Below are positions 1-12,197 of a stretch of DNA of 64,000 nucleotides, piece after piece (position 1 is the first letter of the stretch; every line of letters begins with the position of its first letter). Under the pieces are notes generated by a model, which saw only the letters and a program-made list of their open reading frames with translations, searched no databases and was not told the DNA's origin. Both the position numbers and the translations under genes were made by a program. The stretch comes from Paragorgia papillata (taxonomy: Eukaryota; Cnidaria; Anthozoa; Scleralcyonacea; Coralliidae): positions 451,501-515,500 of the forward strand of contig JAWNZC010000176.1 in NCBI GenBank assembly GCA_035771165.1, given 5' to 3'.

Positions 1-204
1 CGTTGCGTTGCATTGCGTTGTATTGTATTGACTATTGTATTTATTGTATTGCCTAGGGAAGATGGTCTCCTGGGGAACTTCTGAGGCCTGAGACCTGAGT
101 GGAAAATCCCGTTTTTTCTCTCACGCCCAATACGTTCGCCAGGGGTCCCTCTTCCCCTAGGAGAGGTGAGCACTAGCTAGATAGTAGTCGCCGAAACCAT
201 GATG

Positions 205-805
205 AGCCTGCAAACACATCTGAACCAACGGCAACTATTCGTCGTAATACCGTCGTAAACCACTTCGTCAAACCGTCGGAAAGCGGAAATACACGGCATA
301 TTTAAAAGAAGGAATAAAATTTTGAATTGCATTTGAATGAGCATCACATATAAACAATAAACTATAAAGTATGTTCTATATTAGAATGGTTTTGAATTTC
401 AAGCTATGTTCACACCTTAGAGTAAGTGGCATTACGGGCTTTTATTGCATTGTTGCGGTTTGTGCCATGTTGGCAATCAAATATTTTTCTTCCAAATACT
501 TGGAAAAGGAATGCCATCAAAAGCATGCAAGGACAACTTATGGTCTTTGTGGTTCCGACCATAATATTTTATGCCCCGCAACGTTTGAAGGTATATCTTC
601 TACAAAAAGATTGGGAATTGACCCATTCGAAAAAAAAAGCTTTTCACCTTCAACGTGAAGTAGATTATCGTAAAACAGTAGAACTTGTTTGAATTTTGGC
701 AGAATTGGCCGAAATACTTCTGTATTCCCGCTTTCCGAGAGTTCGACGAAATGGTTTACGACGAATAGTTGCCGCTGGTTCAGATGGGTATGGAAGCCGA
801 GGAGG
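205..805. repeat. inverted ~85-bp pair with ~400-bp loop
   Basis: Segment 205-290 (CATCTGAACCAACGGCAACT and following) reappears in reverse complement at 690-805. The match is imperfect: about 80 bp with one 10-bp insertion and scattered substitutions. The loop holds short overlapping frames on both strands without a known domain. The same structure is repeated in copy 2 at about 2860-3460. It resembles a foldback or MITE-like element; ends and target duplications were not resolved. Confidence 0.6.
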
Positions 806-810
806 CTCAC

Positions 811-1014
811 TCAGCACTTTCATTTGATCAAATCGGAAAAGCAAAATGTCGTTTAAACATTTCATTAACATCAAATCGCGAAAGCAAAATGCCGTTTAAA
901 CATTTCATTAACATCAAATCGCGAAAGCAAAATGCCGTTTAAACATTTCATCAGTTTCATCAAATCGCGAAAGCAGAATGCCGTTTGAACATTTCATTTG
1001 ATCAAATCGGCTTT
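811..1014. repeat. ~44-bp minisatellite
   Basis: About five head-to-tail copies of a unit containing AAATCGCGAAAGCAAAATGC followed by CGTTTAAACATTTCAT. The same unit occurs at 2560-2645 (two copies) and 3465-3665 (copy 2 of the tandem duplication). Confidence 0.85.
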
Positions 1015-2233
1015 TCTTCTAATTTTCTGTTACCTCTGATTTGAAGATTGCTTCCGTGGCCAGTTAAATGCATGCCAGCTTGGCTGAAGTCGCTGTTTTC
1101 TGCCTCGTCTAAAAATATGGATGAAAGAAAATCTCGTCAGTTATTTTACAATTCAGATTAATTTTTAAGGAATTCTAAATAAAGCATACTGACTTAATTT
1201 TGTTATTTACACAATTATTTCTTTAATTGTCGTCATTATCTTCATCGTCGTCGTCGTTGCTAATGATGTTGTTATTGCTGTTGTTTATTTAGTGAATCTT
1301 TGGAAGTTCGTTCGGAACTATACACATTTGAATGGCTGCTAGGAACCAACCAACCAACCAATTAAATGCGTTTTTCAAAACAAACTATACGAATTTCGCC
1401 AATGAACTTGCGAACGACGGAACGAACCACCAAACATTTAGGTCAAAAGTATGTTGCAAATGACTGTAATCAATGCGTGTCCCCACACGTCACGTTACAC
1501 CAGTTCGCACTTTTGGGAGCATTATTTATATGATTTTTTCAAAACATATTGCTACCATAGAATTTTGTTAGCGAAAAATTGAATTATAGTTTTTTGAAAA
1601 GCAAAAAGCAAGTTGTCAAAATCTATATTGATCACTTTTCTTTAAATAGTGTTGTTAGTTACCTCTGGTTTGGAGATTGTCTCCACAGCCAGGCATCAAA
1701 CCCGTTGTATTAACGATGTCGGCCTGTTCTAAAAATATAGATGAAAGAAAATCTCGTCAGTTACTTTTCAATGCAGATTAATTTTTAAGGAACTCTAAAT
1801 AAAGTATGCTGTCTTAATCTTTTTATTGATACAATTACTTTAATTGTCGTCATTAACGTCACCGTCGTCGTTGCTACTATTGCTGTTGCTGCTGTTGTTG
1901 ATGTTGCTTGGGGTGTTGTTGTTTTCCTTGTTCTGGTCTTTGGGGCAGTATCTGTTGTTTTTTATGTTGCTGTTATTATTGTTGTTGTTGTTTATTTAGC
2001 TATAGTGATAAATTGATAGCTTTTGATATTTAAATGCCTTAAAAAAGGTAGTTTTTTTGTTGTAATAATAAAAGTAACGAAATTACAGCAATTTGCAACA
2101 TATTTTTCACCAAAACCTTCGGACGTTCGCTCTGAACTACGCATTTGATTGGTACCCGTGTACCCCACTTAGCCGCTTTTTTACATGACAATTTCTTGCC
2201 CTGCTAGCCGGGATTGTTTTCTTGTCTGTGGCG

Positions 2234-2547
2234 GTGTTTACATGAGGCCGGTCCGAACTCAAGCCGCACTGATTTCTGGTCGGTTGTAGTGTTTTTGCTA
2301 CAGATGGTTTTCATGAATTCGGCCTGAGATTCAGTTCACGCCGGCCTAATCTCAGGTCGCCTGCAACACCAACCTGAAACACTTTCACCTCTCAAACTCA
2401 ATACGTTGAGTCAACTGAGATTAGTGTCAAATCCACATGAAGTAATGCTTCTCTAGCTGTCACAAGCAGCAAGAAAATTTGATGTAAATCTTGAAGCAAC
2501 AGCGAAACCAAGCTTATATAGTTTCGAGGCCGGCCTCATGTAAACAC
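2234..2547. mobile_element. short TIR element (GTGTTTACATGAGGCCGG ends)
   Basis: An 18-bp inverted pair, GTGTTTACATGAGGCCGG at the left and its complement at the right, delimits 314 noncoding bp; the second copy lies at 4883-5196. No target-site duplication is visible in the flanks, so the exact ends are uncertain. Reads as a MITE. Confidence 0.65.
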
Positions 2548-2654
2548 TCAGTTGAACATTCCTTTTGATCAAATCGCGAAAGCAAAATGCCGTTTAAACA
2601 TTTCATTTCATCAAATGGCGAAAGCAAAATGCCGTTTGAACATTGCGTGCGTTG

Positions 2655-5213
2655 CGTTGCGTTGCATTGCGTTGTATTGTATTGACTATTGTATTTATTG
2701 TATTGCCTAGGGAAGATGGTCTCCTGGGGAACTTCTGAGGCCTGAGACCTGAGTGGAAAATCCCGTTTTTTCTCTCACGCCCAATACCTTCGCCAGGGGT
2801 CCCTCTTCCCCCAGAAGAGGTGAACACTAGCTAGATAGTAGTCGCCGAAACCATGATGAGCCTGCAAACACATCTGAACCAACGGCAACTATTCGTCGTA
2901 ATACCGTCGTAAACCACTTCGTCAAACCGTCGGAAAGCGGAAATACACGGCATATTTAAAAGAAGGAATAAAATTTTGAATTGCATTTGAATGAGCATCA
3001 CATATAAACAATAAACTATAAAGTATGTTCTATATTAGAATGGTTTTGAATTTCAAGCTATGTTCACACCTTAGAGTAAGTGGCATTACGGGCTTTAATT
3101 GCATTGTTGCGGTTTGTGCCATGTTGGCAATCAAATATTTTTCTTCCAAATACTTGGAAAAGGAATGCCATCAAAAGCATGCAAGAACAACTTATGGTCC
3201 TTGTGGGTCCGACCATAATATTTTATGCCCCGCAACGTTTGAAGGTATATCTTCTACAAAAAGATTGGGAATTGACCCATTCGTAAAAAAAAGCTTTTCA
3301 CCTTCAACGTGAAGTAGATTATCGTAAAACAGTAGAACTTGTTTCAATTTTGGCAGAATTGGCCGAAATACTTCTGTATTCCCGCTTTCCGAGAGTTCGA
3401 CGAAATGGTTTACGACGAATAGTTGCCGCTGGTTCAGATGGGTATGGAAGCCGAGAAGGCTCAATCAGCACTTTCATTTGATTAAATCGGAAAAGCAAAA
3501 TGCCGTTTAAACATTTCATTAACATCAAATCGCGAAAGCAAAATGCCGTTTAAACATTTCATTAACATCAAATCGCGAAAGCAAAATGCCGTTTAAACAT
3601 TTCATTAGTTTCATCAAATCGCGAAAGCAAAATGCCGTTTGAACATTTAATTTGATCAAATCGGCTTTTCTTCTAATTTTCTGTTACCTCTGAGTTGAAG
3701 ATTGCTTCCGTGGCCAGTTAAATGTATGCCAGCTTGGCTGAAGTCGCTGTTTTCTGCCTCGTCTAAAAATATAGATGAAAGAAAATCTCGTCAGTTATTT
3801 TACAATTCAGATTAATTTTTAAGGAATTCTAAATAAAGCATACTGACTTAATTTTGTTATTTACACAATTATTTCTTTAATTGTCGTCATTATCGTCATC
3901 GTCGTCGTCGTTGCTAATGATGTTGTTATTGCTGTTGTTTATTTAGTGAATCTTTGGAAGTTCGTTCGGAACTATACGCATTTGAATGGCTGCTAGGAAC
4001 CAACCAACCAATTAAATGCGTTTTTCAAAACAAACTATACGAATTTCGCCAATGAACTTGCGAACGACGGAACGAACCACCAAACATTTGGGTCGAAAGT
4101 ATGTTGCAAATGACTGTAATCAATGCGTGTCCCCACACGTCACGTTACACCAGTTCGCACTTTTGAGAGCATTATTTATATGATTTTTTCTAAACATATT
4201 GCTACCATAGAATTTTGTTAGCGAAAAATTGAATTATAGTTTTTTGAAAAGCAAAAAGCAAGTTGTCAAAATCTATATTGATCACTTTTCTTTAAATAGT
4301 GTTGTTAGTTACCTCTGGTTTGGAGATTGTCTCCACAGCCAGGCATCAAACCCGTTGTATTAACGATGTCGGCCTGTTCTAAAATATAGATGAAAGAAAA
4401 TCTCGTCAGTTACTTTTCAATGCAGATTAATTTTTAAGGAACTCTAAATAAAGTATGCTGTCTTAATCTTTTTATTGATACAATTACTTTAATTGTCGTC
4501 ATTAACGTTACCGTCGTCGTTGCTACTATTGCTGTTGCTGCTGTTGTTGATGTTGCTTGGGGTGTTGTTGTTTTCCTTGTTCTGGTCTTTGGGGCAGTAT
4601 CTGTTGTTTTTTATGTTGCTGTTATTATTGTTGTTGTTGTTTATTTAGCTATAGTGATAAATTGATAGCTTTTGATATTTAAATGCCTTAAAAAACGGAG
4701 TTTTTTTGTTGTAATAATAGAAGTAACGAAACTACAGCAATTTGCAACATATTTTTCACCCAAACCTTCCGACGTTCGTTCTGAACTACGCATTTGATTG
4801 GTACCCGTGTAGCCCACTTAGCCGCTTTTTTACATGACAATTTCTTGCCCTGCTAGCCGGGATTGTTTTCTTGTCTGTGGCGGTGTTTACATGAGGCCGG
4901 TCCGAACTCAAGCCGCACTGATTTCTGGTCGGTTGTAGTGTTTTTGCTACAGATGGTTTTCATGAATTCGGCCTGAGATTCAGTTCACGCCGGCCTAATC
5001 TCAGGTCGCCTGCAACACCAACCTGAAACACTTTCACCTCTCAAACTCAATACGTTGAGTCAAAAGAGATTAGTGTCAAATCCACATGAAGTAATGCTTC
5101 TCTAGCTGTCACAAGCAGCAAGAAAATTTGATGTAAATCTTGAAGCAACAGCGAAACCAAGCTTATATAGTTTCGAGGCCGGCCTCATGTAAACACCCGG
5201 TTGAACATTTCTT
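2655..5213. repeat. 2.65-kb direct tandem duplication, copy 2
   Basis: Second copy of the unit at 1-2654. It is slightly shorter because the terminal minisatellite tail (2560-2650 in copy 1) is missing: homology stops at TTTCTTTTGA and the left arm of the large inverted repeat starts there. Like copy 1 it holds no recognisable gene. Confidence 0.88.
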
Positions 5214-6267
5214 TTGACAACTTGTAACAAGGCTGATGACTCCAACAGACTGATGACAAGTTGTTCCAACAACTGTAGGCTGTAGTGCTGTATTTAGCTC
5301 TCCTATTAAGAATGGCATTGACATGAGTGGACCTAAAAAGCAGTAATTTCCCAACCTAGTAGCATTTTTATCCAGACTGCAGCGTTGGGCAGGCAATGGT
5401 GCACCCAAGATGTTTTATTTTGGTACTCCTAACCGAGTCCACAAGGGCATAGCCATAAAAAAGCATTGGAATAGTTACTTTCCTGTTTTCATAGGGAGTG
5501 ATCATTATTTATTGGTAGGGGGGTTGTCAAATGAGGAAAATAATTATTGAAAAGTTTTTCAATCCCTCTCAAGATTAAAGGCAAACTTTTAGAGCCCCCC
5601 TTGATAAAAGCCAAAACTTTTCTGCCCCCCCCCCCCCCCCCCCCTTCATTCACTTTACACACATTGTTCATAAAAGGACGATCTATTAACCATGGAAATT
5701 GAGCTATTTCAGTTTGTTCAGTACAAATGATTGTTTGTCAGGTATTCAACAGACATTCAATTTTTGTTTTAATAAAACATATTTTTATGTAAAACATGGT
5801 GTGACATATATATTACGGTACATGTACAGGCATTTTTGTAGTTTATATTATTACATATACATGTAGGCATTTTTGTAGTTTATAAATGTTAAAGAAATTG
5901 ATATTAAATATCTCACTAATTGTATAAATTATAATATTCAACAAATAGTTAAAAGGTCATGTCATGCATTCACTATTCTAAAAATAGGTACGCAATGCGT
6001 ACATGTGACTACCGTTGTTAAGCACAGAAAGCGATATAGACTTAAGAAGCAATGCATGAAAATGTGTGAAAAGCACACAGACACACACACAAAAAAAGAT
6101 AGTTCAGTATTTCAAATCATTTTATACATGTATTGCTAATTTGAACATGGCACATACTATACATACATCTTTACTGGCTGCTTCCAAAACAGCATATATT
6201 CGCATCAAAAACATGCCCCCAAGTTTTACATGAAGTGAACTTGTAAAATTCAGATTTTTGTATGAAG

Positions 6268-6474
6268 CCCGGATAGCTTATCTGGTGGATAAACCCTAGC
6301 TAGAGAACCACTCTAGTGGTGCTTTGAACAACCCAATTTAACTTTTATCCACCGAACAGCACTATCAGGTACATAACTATTCAGTGGATAAAATTTTATA
6401 ATAGATTGTTCAAAGCATGATTAGTGCTGTTCTTTAGCTAGAACTTATCAACTACTGTAGATAAGGTATCTCAT
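6268..6474. mobile_element. ~207-bp palindromic MITE
   Basis: Two inverted halves of about 100 bp: GATAGCTTATCTGGTGGATAA at the left end pairs with the complement of the TATC...GATAAGG right end, and GTGCTTTGAACAA recurs inverted. Noncoding. Mirrored in the right arm at about 37693-37899. Confidence 0.75.
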
Positions 6475-6508
6475 CTTTGTACAACTCACCCCAGATCATA
6501 TACATGTA

Positions 6509-6619
6509 GATTATTTTTGTGGAAACACCATGTAAAATATTTATAGCATTTCAGCGTGTTGACTAAGGCCGAAAGCTTACCAAATAAATATTCGTCATGG
6601 TGTTTCCACAAAAATAATC
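6509..6619. repeat. 24-bp perfect inverted pair, 111-bp hairpin
   Basis: GATTATTTTTGTGGAAACAC (extending to CATG) at 6509 is exactly complemented at 6596-6619. The 63-bp loop is unremarkable. Probably a minimal MITE; mirrored at about 37551-37661. Confidence 0.75.
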
Positions 6620-8100
6620 AATATTACATTATCGCCATGAAAACTTTCAAAGAATTAATCACCCCAGATAAATATCAACATTATGTTGCAAAACAACATT
6701 TTACCTGCCATAAATATGCTGTCAGTGGCATTCAAGTGTAATGCACATCACTAACATTTTGTGATTCTGCTAGTATTTTAAATAAGACAGTACGACAATA
6801 CTCAGTATTGTAGTTTCAACAGATATATTTCTTCATTTCAAGGCTTTCAACATATTCAAGGCTTTAAGTTTCCCAACACGTACTTCACAATAGCTTTTCA
6901 ACAATTTATCAAAATATACAATTGGTGGCACTTAGACACTAGATCTGATCATAGAATATTTTAGTACTTTCACAAGAGTCAGACTTCTGGTGTATCTACT
7001 ATTCTGTGGTCAGACCGCTGTAGCAGCTCTGGTGTGCACAAACTTTGGTTTCTTAATTTCATTATACAAGATATTGAACAACACCTAAAACAAGTAAACA
7101 AAGCACCAAGTCAAGGTTTTGTAAAACAGCCAATATATTTTGTCGGCATAAATTTCTTATATACATGTATATAGTGTAAATACAGGGCACTGTTATATAT
7201 ACTTCTCAAACTCATTAATAATTCATAAAACAAACACATAGGAAAATCATTAGCGAGACAAACGTTTGATATGTGATCAAACACTTGGATAGATCATAGT
7301 TAATTAAAATAATAAAATTATACATGGTTTGGAAACCTGGCAAACTTCAAAGCAGTTAACAATCAAGCTACATGATATATACATGTACATGCAGTATAAA
7401 CATGAGTAATGAGTCACTGACCAGTGAGCACAACACACAATTCAACCAAAATTAAACTTAAATTCATAAAGCGATTTTATTTATTTATTTATTTATTTGG
7501 TTTTCGTGTTTACGCACACGAGGCGAGACACAACAGGGATGTTCAGCCCTAGTCATGGTGTCTTGCCCAAAAAATTAACAAATATCAAATTACATATATG
7601 CTATCATATACATATTACTATATCACATCTACTGAACTACTATATTTACTTATCGCTTATTATTTATCATTAATATTGACAATTTCTTCGATAAAAGAAG
7701 AGCTTTAAAACAGGACACAGTTGAAGGCCCAACTTCTAGCGAACTTTATAAGCTGAATATTTCTGGCTTTGAGATCCGATCAAGTATTTATAGATTTTGT
7801 ATATAGTATATAAGATAAACAACGTCACAGTTTTGAAACTATTTCTTACCTTGTATAAACTGATCAATGACAGAAACCGCTCCAAGAAGAAAAGATTTGC
7901 AAAGTAATATATTAACACTTTTCAAAAATCAAACTGTGATTCACTTTAGTTTATTCCCCACGAGGCCACGAAAACAACTCGAGTACTTCCCGAATACCTG
8001 ACGATCAATGGCGATCTTCTCGACTATATAGCGATCGTGTCGAATATCTGGCGATGACTGCGCGAGTATGACGTAAATGAGGTCCAATCCAAGCGCTCAC

Positions 8101-8112
8101 TCACTCACTCAC

Positions 8113-8148
<36 letters not shown>

Positions 8149-8149
8149 G
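8101..8149. repeat. CTCA/AATC tetranucleotide microsatellite
   Basis: CTCACTCA units pass into AATC units, about 49 bp in all. The corresponding tract in the right arm (35963-36070) is more than twice as long, one of the clear length differences between the arms. Confidence 0.95.
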
Positions 8150-8449
8150 CAAGATCACGCCGACATAGTGGCTCCCGCTGACAGGTCAGCGGTAGTCACA
8201 AAAATCAGAACTCTATACAGTACATGGTATTTAAGCCTCAACTTTTTTGCCCCCCCCCCTCCCCCTCTCTAGAGTAAACATTTTTTGACCCCCTTATATG
8301 GCAGTGAAACTTTGACCCCCCCCCGCATTTGCCACCCCCCCTCCCCATAAATAATGACCACTCCCTTAGCCAGTTTACAGCACCCATTTTTCTCCAGCCT
8401 GGGTTTTTATGAATTAATAGCTAAAGAAATATCAAATTGAAATTCTTAG

Positions 8450-9218
8450 AAATAGAATCACCTGGTTCATCTACAAGTACATCTTGCCAAGCACCAGTAT
8501 CGTTCCAGGCATATCGGAAACTGAAGGAGGAAGACCGAAGCTCAAGATTTAAATCACCAAAGAACAGAGCTAAATGTAGTACATGTAAAAAGGCAAAACT
8601 AGCAAAAGAAGTTAAAGTGCAAGGGCTGGTTTGTGATTTGGATGGGAATGGTGTGTTAAACAAGCTTAAAGGCAGAACTATTCCTGTCCTTTTTGATGAA
8701 AGTGATGATGGTTCAGCTGTCCTTCAGAAATCCATTGAAAAACATGCAAGGCATCATAAAGATTTTGATAGAGATGGTGTGTACAGTATGTCATACTTTA
8801 TCATGACATGACACTTGTCAAAGATTTGCCAGGGGGTAATACACCGTTTACCTTGGGAAAGTACGAGCATGACCTTCTCGAACCTTATTCTAAGATGTAT
8901 TTTTTTGGTTGTGTACTCAAGAAGATTTTGAGAATTCAAGCTGTGATGATAGTGAATGTAGAATGGTTCTGCAAGTGATCAGATTGAAGATTTGCAAGGT
9001 GATAGATTGGAAGCCATGAAGGGAATTATTCAAACACTGAAAGCTAATGTTAAGAACACACTAATAAACAGAATTCCCATCCGGAGACGGTGTGTTTTTG
9101 CAGATTACATGGATGCAAGGCTGAAAAAGTATTTTAAAACCAGAAGGACTGCTGAAAGTTTCATTTCTTGGTGAGCCAACCATAGATGGTGGTGGACCAA
9201 GACGTGAATTTTTTACAG
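8450..9218 (+). pseudogene. HECT-type E3 ubiquitin ligase fragment (left-arm copy)
   Basis: This looks like one exon of a G2E3-like HECT ligase family that is multicopy in cnidarians. It starts after the acceptor AAATTCTTAG and ends before the donor ACAG|GTACAGT. Pieces in order: a Ser/Lys-rich stretch with CSTCKKAK; an ubiquitin-like-position segment (KGRTIPVLFDES, then LPGGNTPFTLGKYEHDL); and the start of the HECT domain, FLGEPTIDGGGPRREFF, the hallmark GE...GG...REFF motif. The reading frame is broken near 8800 (SYFIMT into the LVKDLPGG frame), at a T run near 8900, near 8970, and again near 9135 by an extra A that the right-arm copy lacks. The catalytic C-lobe cysteine region is absent. 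Its zinc-ribbon first exon is not present on this side. Inactive. Confidence 0.75.
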
Positions 9219-9769
9219 GTACAGTATGGCATAATAATGCGTTACATGCCAGGGGCGGATCTAGGATTTTTGTCACCTTAGTCCAAACTATTTGGGTTCT
9301 GGGGGGACGAGGCGGTCATGCTCCCCAGAAAATGTTTAAATTTTGGGTCTGAAATGCTATTTTCTGCATTCTGAGGGCACTACAGTGAAGAAAATTTGCA
9401 TTTTCCAAGTACCACCGTGTCCAAAAATTATTTTGTCCAAATGGAAATTGTTTCATTTTTATATTTCATTTGAGAAACAATTTTACAATTTATACCAGTA
9501 TGTTACAGTAATTAAAATAGCAGATTTAATTATTTTTACCAAGAAATAAACAACAGATACAATACTATACATCTACTTCAAATATTTAATAAGATTCATG
9601 ACTTCAAATATTTTATATGTAACTGATAGCCATACTGCAGGTTGGACCATTTCACTCTATGCAAGAGCTCGAAACAGAGCTGTATAGGCAATTCCCAGAT
9701 GCCTGAGACCTAAAACATTTAAATACTATGTCAAATTCAAAAACGCTGTAGGCCTGACTCAGTCTCTAT
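9219..9769. other. noncoding stretch after the HECT fragment
   Basis: AT-rich, no credible ORF. GGGGCGGATCTAGGATTTTT at about 9252 looks like one end of a common cnidarian MITE, but I do not find its partner end nearby. Mirrored at about 34340-34889. Confidence 0.5.
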
Positions 9770-9771
9770 AC

Positions 9772-10592
9772 TAAGGGCTTGTTTACAAGGAGGTAGGGTT
9801 ACCCTAGCCACAACTGGGTTACTCTAGCACGCTGGTTACCCTACATGTAGCTCTCATACATTTCCTGTTTTGTTTTTTTTGTTTGTTGTATTTACAAGGA
9901 CACCAGGGTAACCCGGGTGCCAGGATAGCCCTATCGCTTTACCCTAGTAGCTGGTAGGGTTATTAAACTCGCCTACCCAGGACAACTTTTTACTTGTACC
10001 AGGCGTCTTGTCATTAGTGCTTGGTAAACCACATCTAATGGAGTCGACCCAAGTAGCAGGGTGATAACTTTGACCCAGGGGTAACCTAGCCTGCGTCGCA
10101 GCCGGACGTGCTTTGAAATTGAAACCCGATATAGTCCGTCTGTGGACCAACGACCAAATTCGTGTTCTGGACGCCTGCACATTTGGATTAGCAATACTCT
10201 TCGTTTTCTTCAGCTTCTGAATACAAATACGACAGATGAAACAACTCGTGCGCCTTAAATTAAACGCGAGACTTTTCAGCTTCAAATGACATCAAATTGT
10301 CCACGTCCAGCTCCTATTAAAAATCTCTCGTGAATCTTTTTGTAATCCTTTTAAAATATACATTACATGTCGCTTGACCAATCACGTAGCGCCGTATAAC
10401 AACAACTGACGACAAGCGCCAATTACAAGCGATTATAAAAAACCTTGCAAACTCGCAGGGAGTCAGAACACGAATTTGGTCGCTGGACCGCTGGTCCGCA
10501 GACGGACTATAACGGGTTTCAATTTCAAAACACGTCCGGCTGCGACGCAGGCTAGGGGTAACCCTACCTTGAAAATCAAACAGGTCCTAACC
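9772..10592. mobile_element. TIR element with GGTAGGGTTACCC ends, hosting a nested MITE
   Basis: The left end CTTGTTTACAAGGAGGTAGG (continuing GTTACCC) is matched imperfectly by the complement of GGGTAACCCTACCTTGA...CAAACAGGTCC on the right. The interior is rich in GGGTAACC/TTACCCTAG words that resemble but are not telomeric repeats. A 468-bp MITE is inserted in it, with a target duplication made from one of these words. Mirrored at about 33518-34337. Confidence 0.6.
10087..10554. mobile_element. 468-bp TAGCCTGCG MITE with perfect 9-bp TSD (left arm)
   Basis: Ends are TAGCCTGCGTCGCAGCCGG and its complement, with TIRs of about 80 bp containing TTGAAATTGAAACCCG and GACCAAATTCGTGTTCT. The flanks carry a perfect 9-bp duplication, GGGGTAACC, at 10078-10086 and 10555-10563. 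The interior is noncoding. Belongs to the TAGCC-ended group discussed in the findings. Confidence 0.9.
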
Positions 10593-11640
10593 ATGGCCTC
10601 TCACATAAAATAACATGATTATGATTGCCAGACCTCACTATCTATTTTAAGAATTTATGAAGTAGTCTACATTATCCAATCTTGACAAAATCCTTTAGCT
10701 TGTATTTCAATTCTTTGCTACTCTTTGCTACAATGCTACAATCCTGGACAAAATTGTGTGGACAATGCAAATTTTTCAACGTTAATTATTTACTTTCTTT
10801 CTTTTTTGAACTTCTAGCTAAATAAAACGTTCCTTCCCCTTCCCCAACATCAATGTTGTATTATTCCATGACTAGCCAAAAAAGGCTGATGATTTTGCGC
10901 ATCAACAATCACCAACATTGACTGGGGGAGGGGGTTAGACCGTATAATTTTGGTTCCAATTAAAATTCTTAATAATAATACAAAAAGCGCGCGCTTTGTC
11001 CACGTGTGTTTTGTCTAGGATTGTAGTCTCAAAAGCACATGTTTCAATTAAGTTTTCAAACCATTAACAAATACAAGAATTAGAAGGGAAAACCCTGCAT
11101 GAATTTGAGCTAGGAAAGAAAGGACAGCTAGAAATAAATTAATAAATAAGATTCTAACAATAATAAAGGTAATAATTTTGTTTTGCTATTTTATATCACC
11201 ATAAGTTGAGTTTTAGGTGAAATATTTGTGACTGTCTTTTATTTGACATTTGAGGAATGTAATTCATATTTTTTTAGATCAAAATATATGCGTTTCTATT
11301 CAAATCTCGCTTTTGTATGTACAATTTAAAAGAGCTTTATACAGAACATGAGGTTTGAAAGGCAGTCAAGAATATAAAATTAATAGCTATTTCTTCGGAG
11401 AAATGACACAAAGGGACTTGTGACTAAGTAGCACAACCAGTACCCAGAGCCTACGATCCGATGAAAAAAAGGACAAAATTGGGTTTTTGTTCCCAGTCCT
11501 CTGGTTCCCACTTCCCTATAATTTCTTACTGTCGTCGACGATCTTTAGCTTGTTCGAAGACCAGGGAAAATATTTGTTTACTGATAAAGAATGTTATGGC
11601 CCAGTATGTTTTACAAAGCTCTTGACAAAGCGTTGCGATA
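10593..11640. other. noncoding, nothing recognised
   Basis: AT-rich sequence with a C/G-run pair (CCCTTCCCC near 10845 and GGGGGAGGGGG near 10925) around an imperfect ATCAATGTTG/CAACATTGA inverted pair. No ORF or RNA gene is supported. Mirrored at about 32470-33517. Confidence 0.5.
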
Positions 11641-11646
11641 CAAATG

Positions 11647-11752
11647 GTATTTCTTAGCTTTTCTCTAAATCGTCAACCAGACGATTTGACGAGAGTGTTT
11701 TATATGTCCGCGTCGCCGTCGGCACTCCGCAGTGATCGGCTCAACCGCTCAG
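11647..11752 (+). CDS. possible short first exon, product unknown
   Basis: An ATG opens a frame of about 35 codons (MVFLSFSLNRQPDD...) that ends at a good donor, CTCAG|GTAAGGAA. The open frame continues only a short way into the putative intron. No domain is recognised and no downstream exon was found; a further intron-like pair (GTAAG... and CTTCATCTTAG) lies near 12318-12352. Mirrored on the minus strand near 32358-32463. It may be an untranslated or trapped exon. Confidence 0.25.
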
Positions 11753-12197
11753 GTAAGGAATTGTACTTTCTGTCAGGAATTTTGGCTAAACTACACGGCG
11801 ACCTTGTATTCAGATCTCTAATATAATTTTAAAGTTCTGAGACGAAACTGCGAAGAATGGCGACACGAGTGAGACGATGGATGTTTGCTTGGCGACGAAA
11901 TGAGAATAATAGTTTTAACTTGTAAACTGTCGTGATTTTTGCTGTTTTGAATTATTTGATGTGTTCAATTGTATTTTGGGTCTGTCGTGTATAATTATGT
12001 GTTACAGAACGTCGAGTAATCGATTAACAAGTTAGCAACGTGAACATTATTTGAAATTTTACTGTATCAGATGACAAGTTTCATCGGAGTTTCCCAAAGC
12101 CGTTTCTTGGTAATGACCCGTTTCTTGGTAATGACCAAAAGGATCGCAGGCTCTGGGTACGAGATTGACATAAAGATAAATATTCGTCCCAGGTATA

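Larger units (their letters stand above)
1..2654. repeat. 2.65-kb direct tandem duplication, copy 1
   Basis: The sequence from base 1 recurs at +2654 (the start CGTTGCATTGCG, the GATGGTCTCCTGGGG block and all later landmarks) with few substitutions and small indels. It is noncoding: open frames are short, overlap on both strands and show no recognised domain. It begins with GTTGC/ATTGT pentamers, has an inverted pair (about 205-290 against 690-805), a minisatellite, two diverged internal paralogous blocks (about 1020-1330 and 1655-2010) rich in GTCGTC/GTTGTT, and a small TIR element at its end. Element identity unknown. Confidence 0.9.
5494..8365. mobile_element. 2.9-kb TIR element (GGGAGTG...CACTCCC), noncoding
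   Basis: GGGAGTGATCATTATTTAT at the left is matched in reverse complement at the right end (ATAAATAATGACCACTCCC). Both ends are followed inward by G- or C-rich tracts, including a long poly-C run at about 5626-5644. The interior is AT-rich, without a credible ORF, and contains two smaller palindromes. Flanking triplets are ATA and TTA, so no exact target duplication is visible. The mirrored copy is at 35741-38673. By position it sits in the intron upstream of HECT exon 2. Superfamily not assigned. Confidence 0.75.

Noticed and set aside
371..810. Overlapping 70-95-codon frames in the 2.65-kb unit as genes
   Set aside because: They overlap on both strands inside an inverted pair, are not longer than chance expectation for such sequence and contain no recognisable domain.
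811..1014. Regularly spaced ~44-bp repeats that superficially resemble a CRISPR array
   Set aside because: The whole unit is repeated without unique spacers, in a eukaryotic context; it is a minisatellite.
8754..8939. Minus-strand frames opposite the HECT exon
   Set aside because: Shadow frames; the plus strand carries the LPGGNTPFTL and HECT motifs.
9772..9960. GGTTACCCTA words as interstitial telomeric repeats
   Set aside because: The telomere hexamer is not tandemly repeated; the words belong to the TIRs of a local element.
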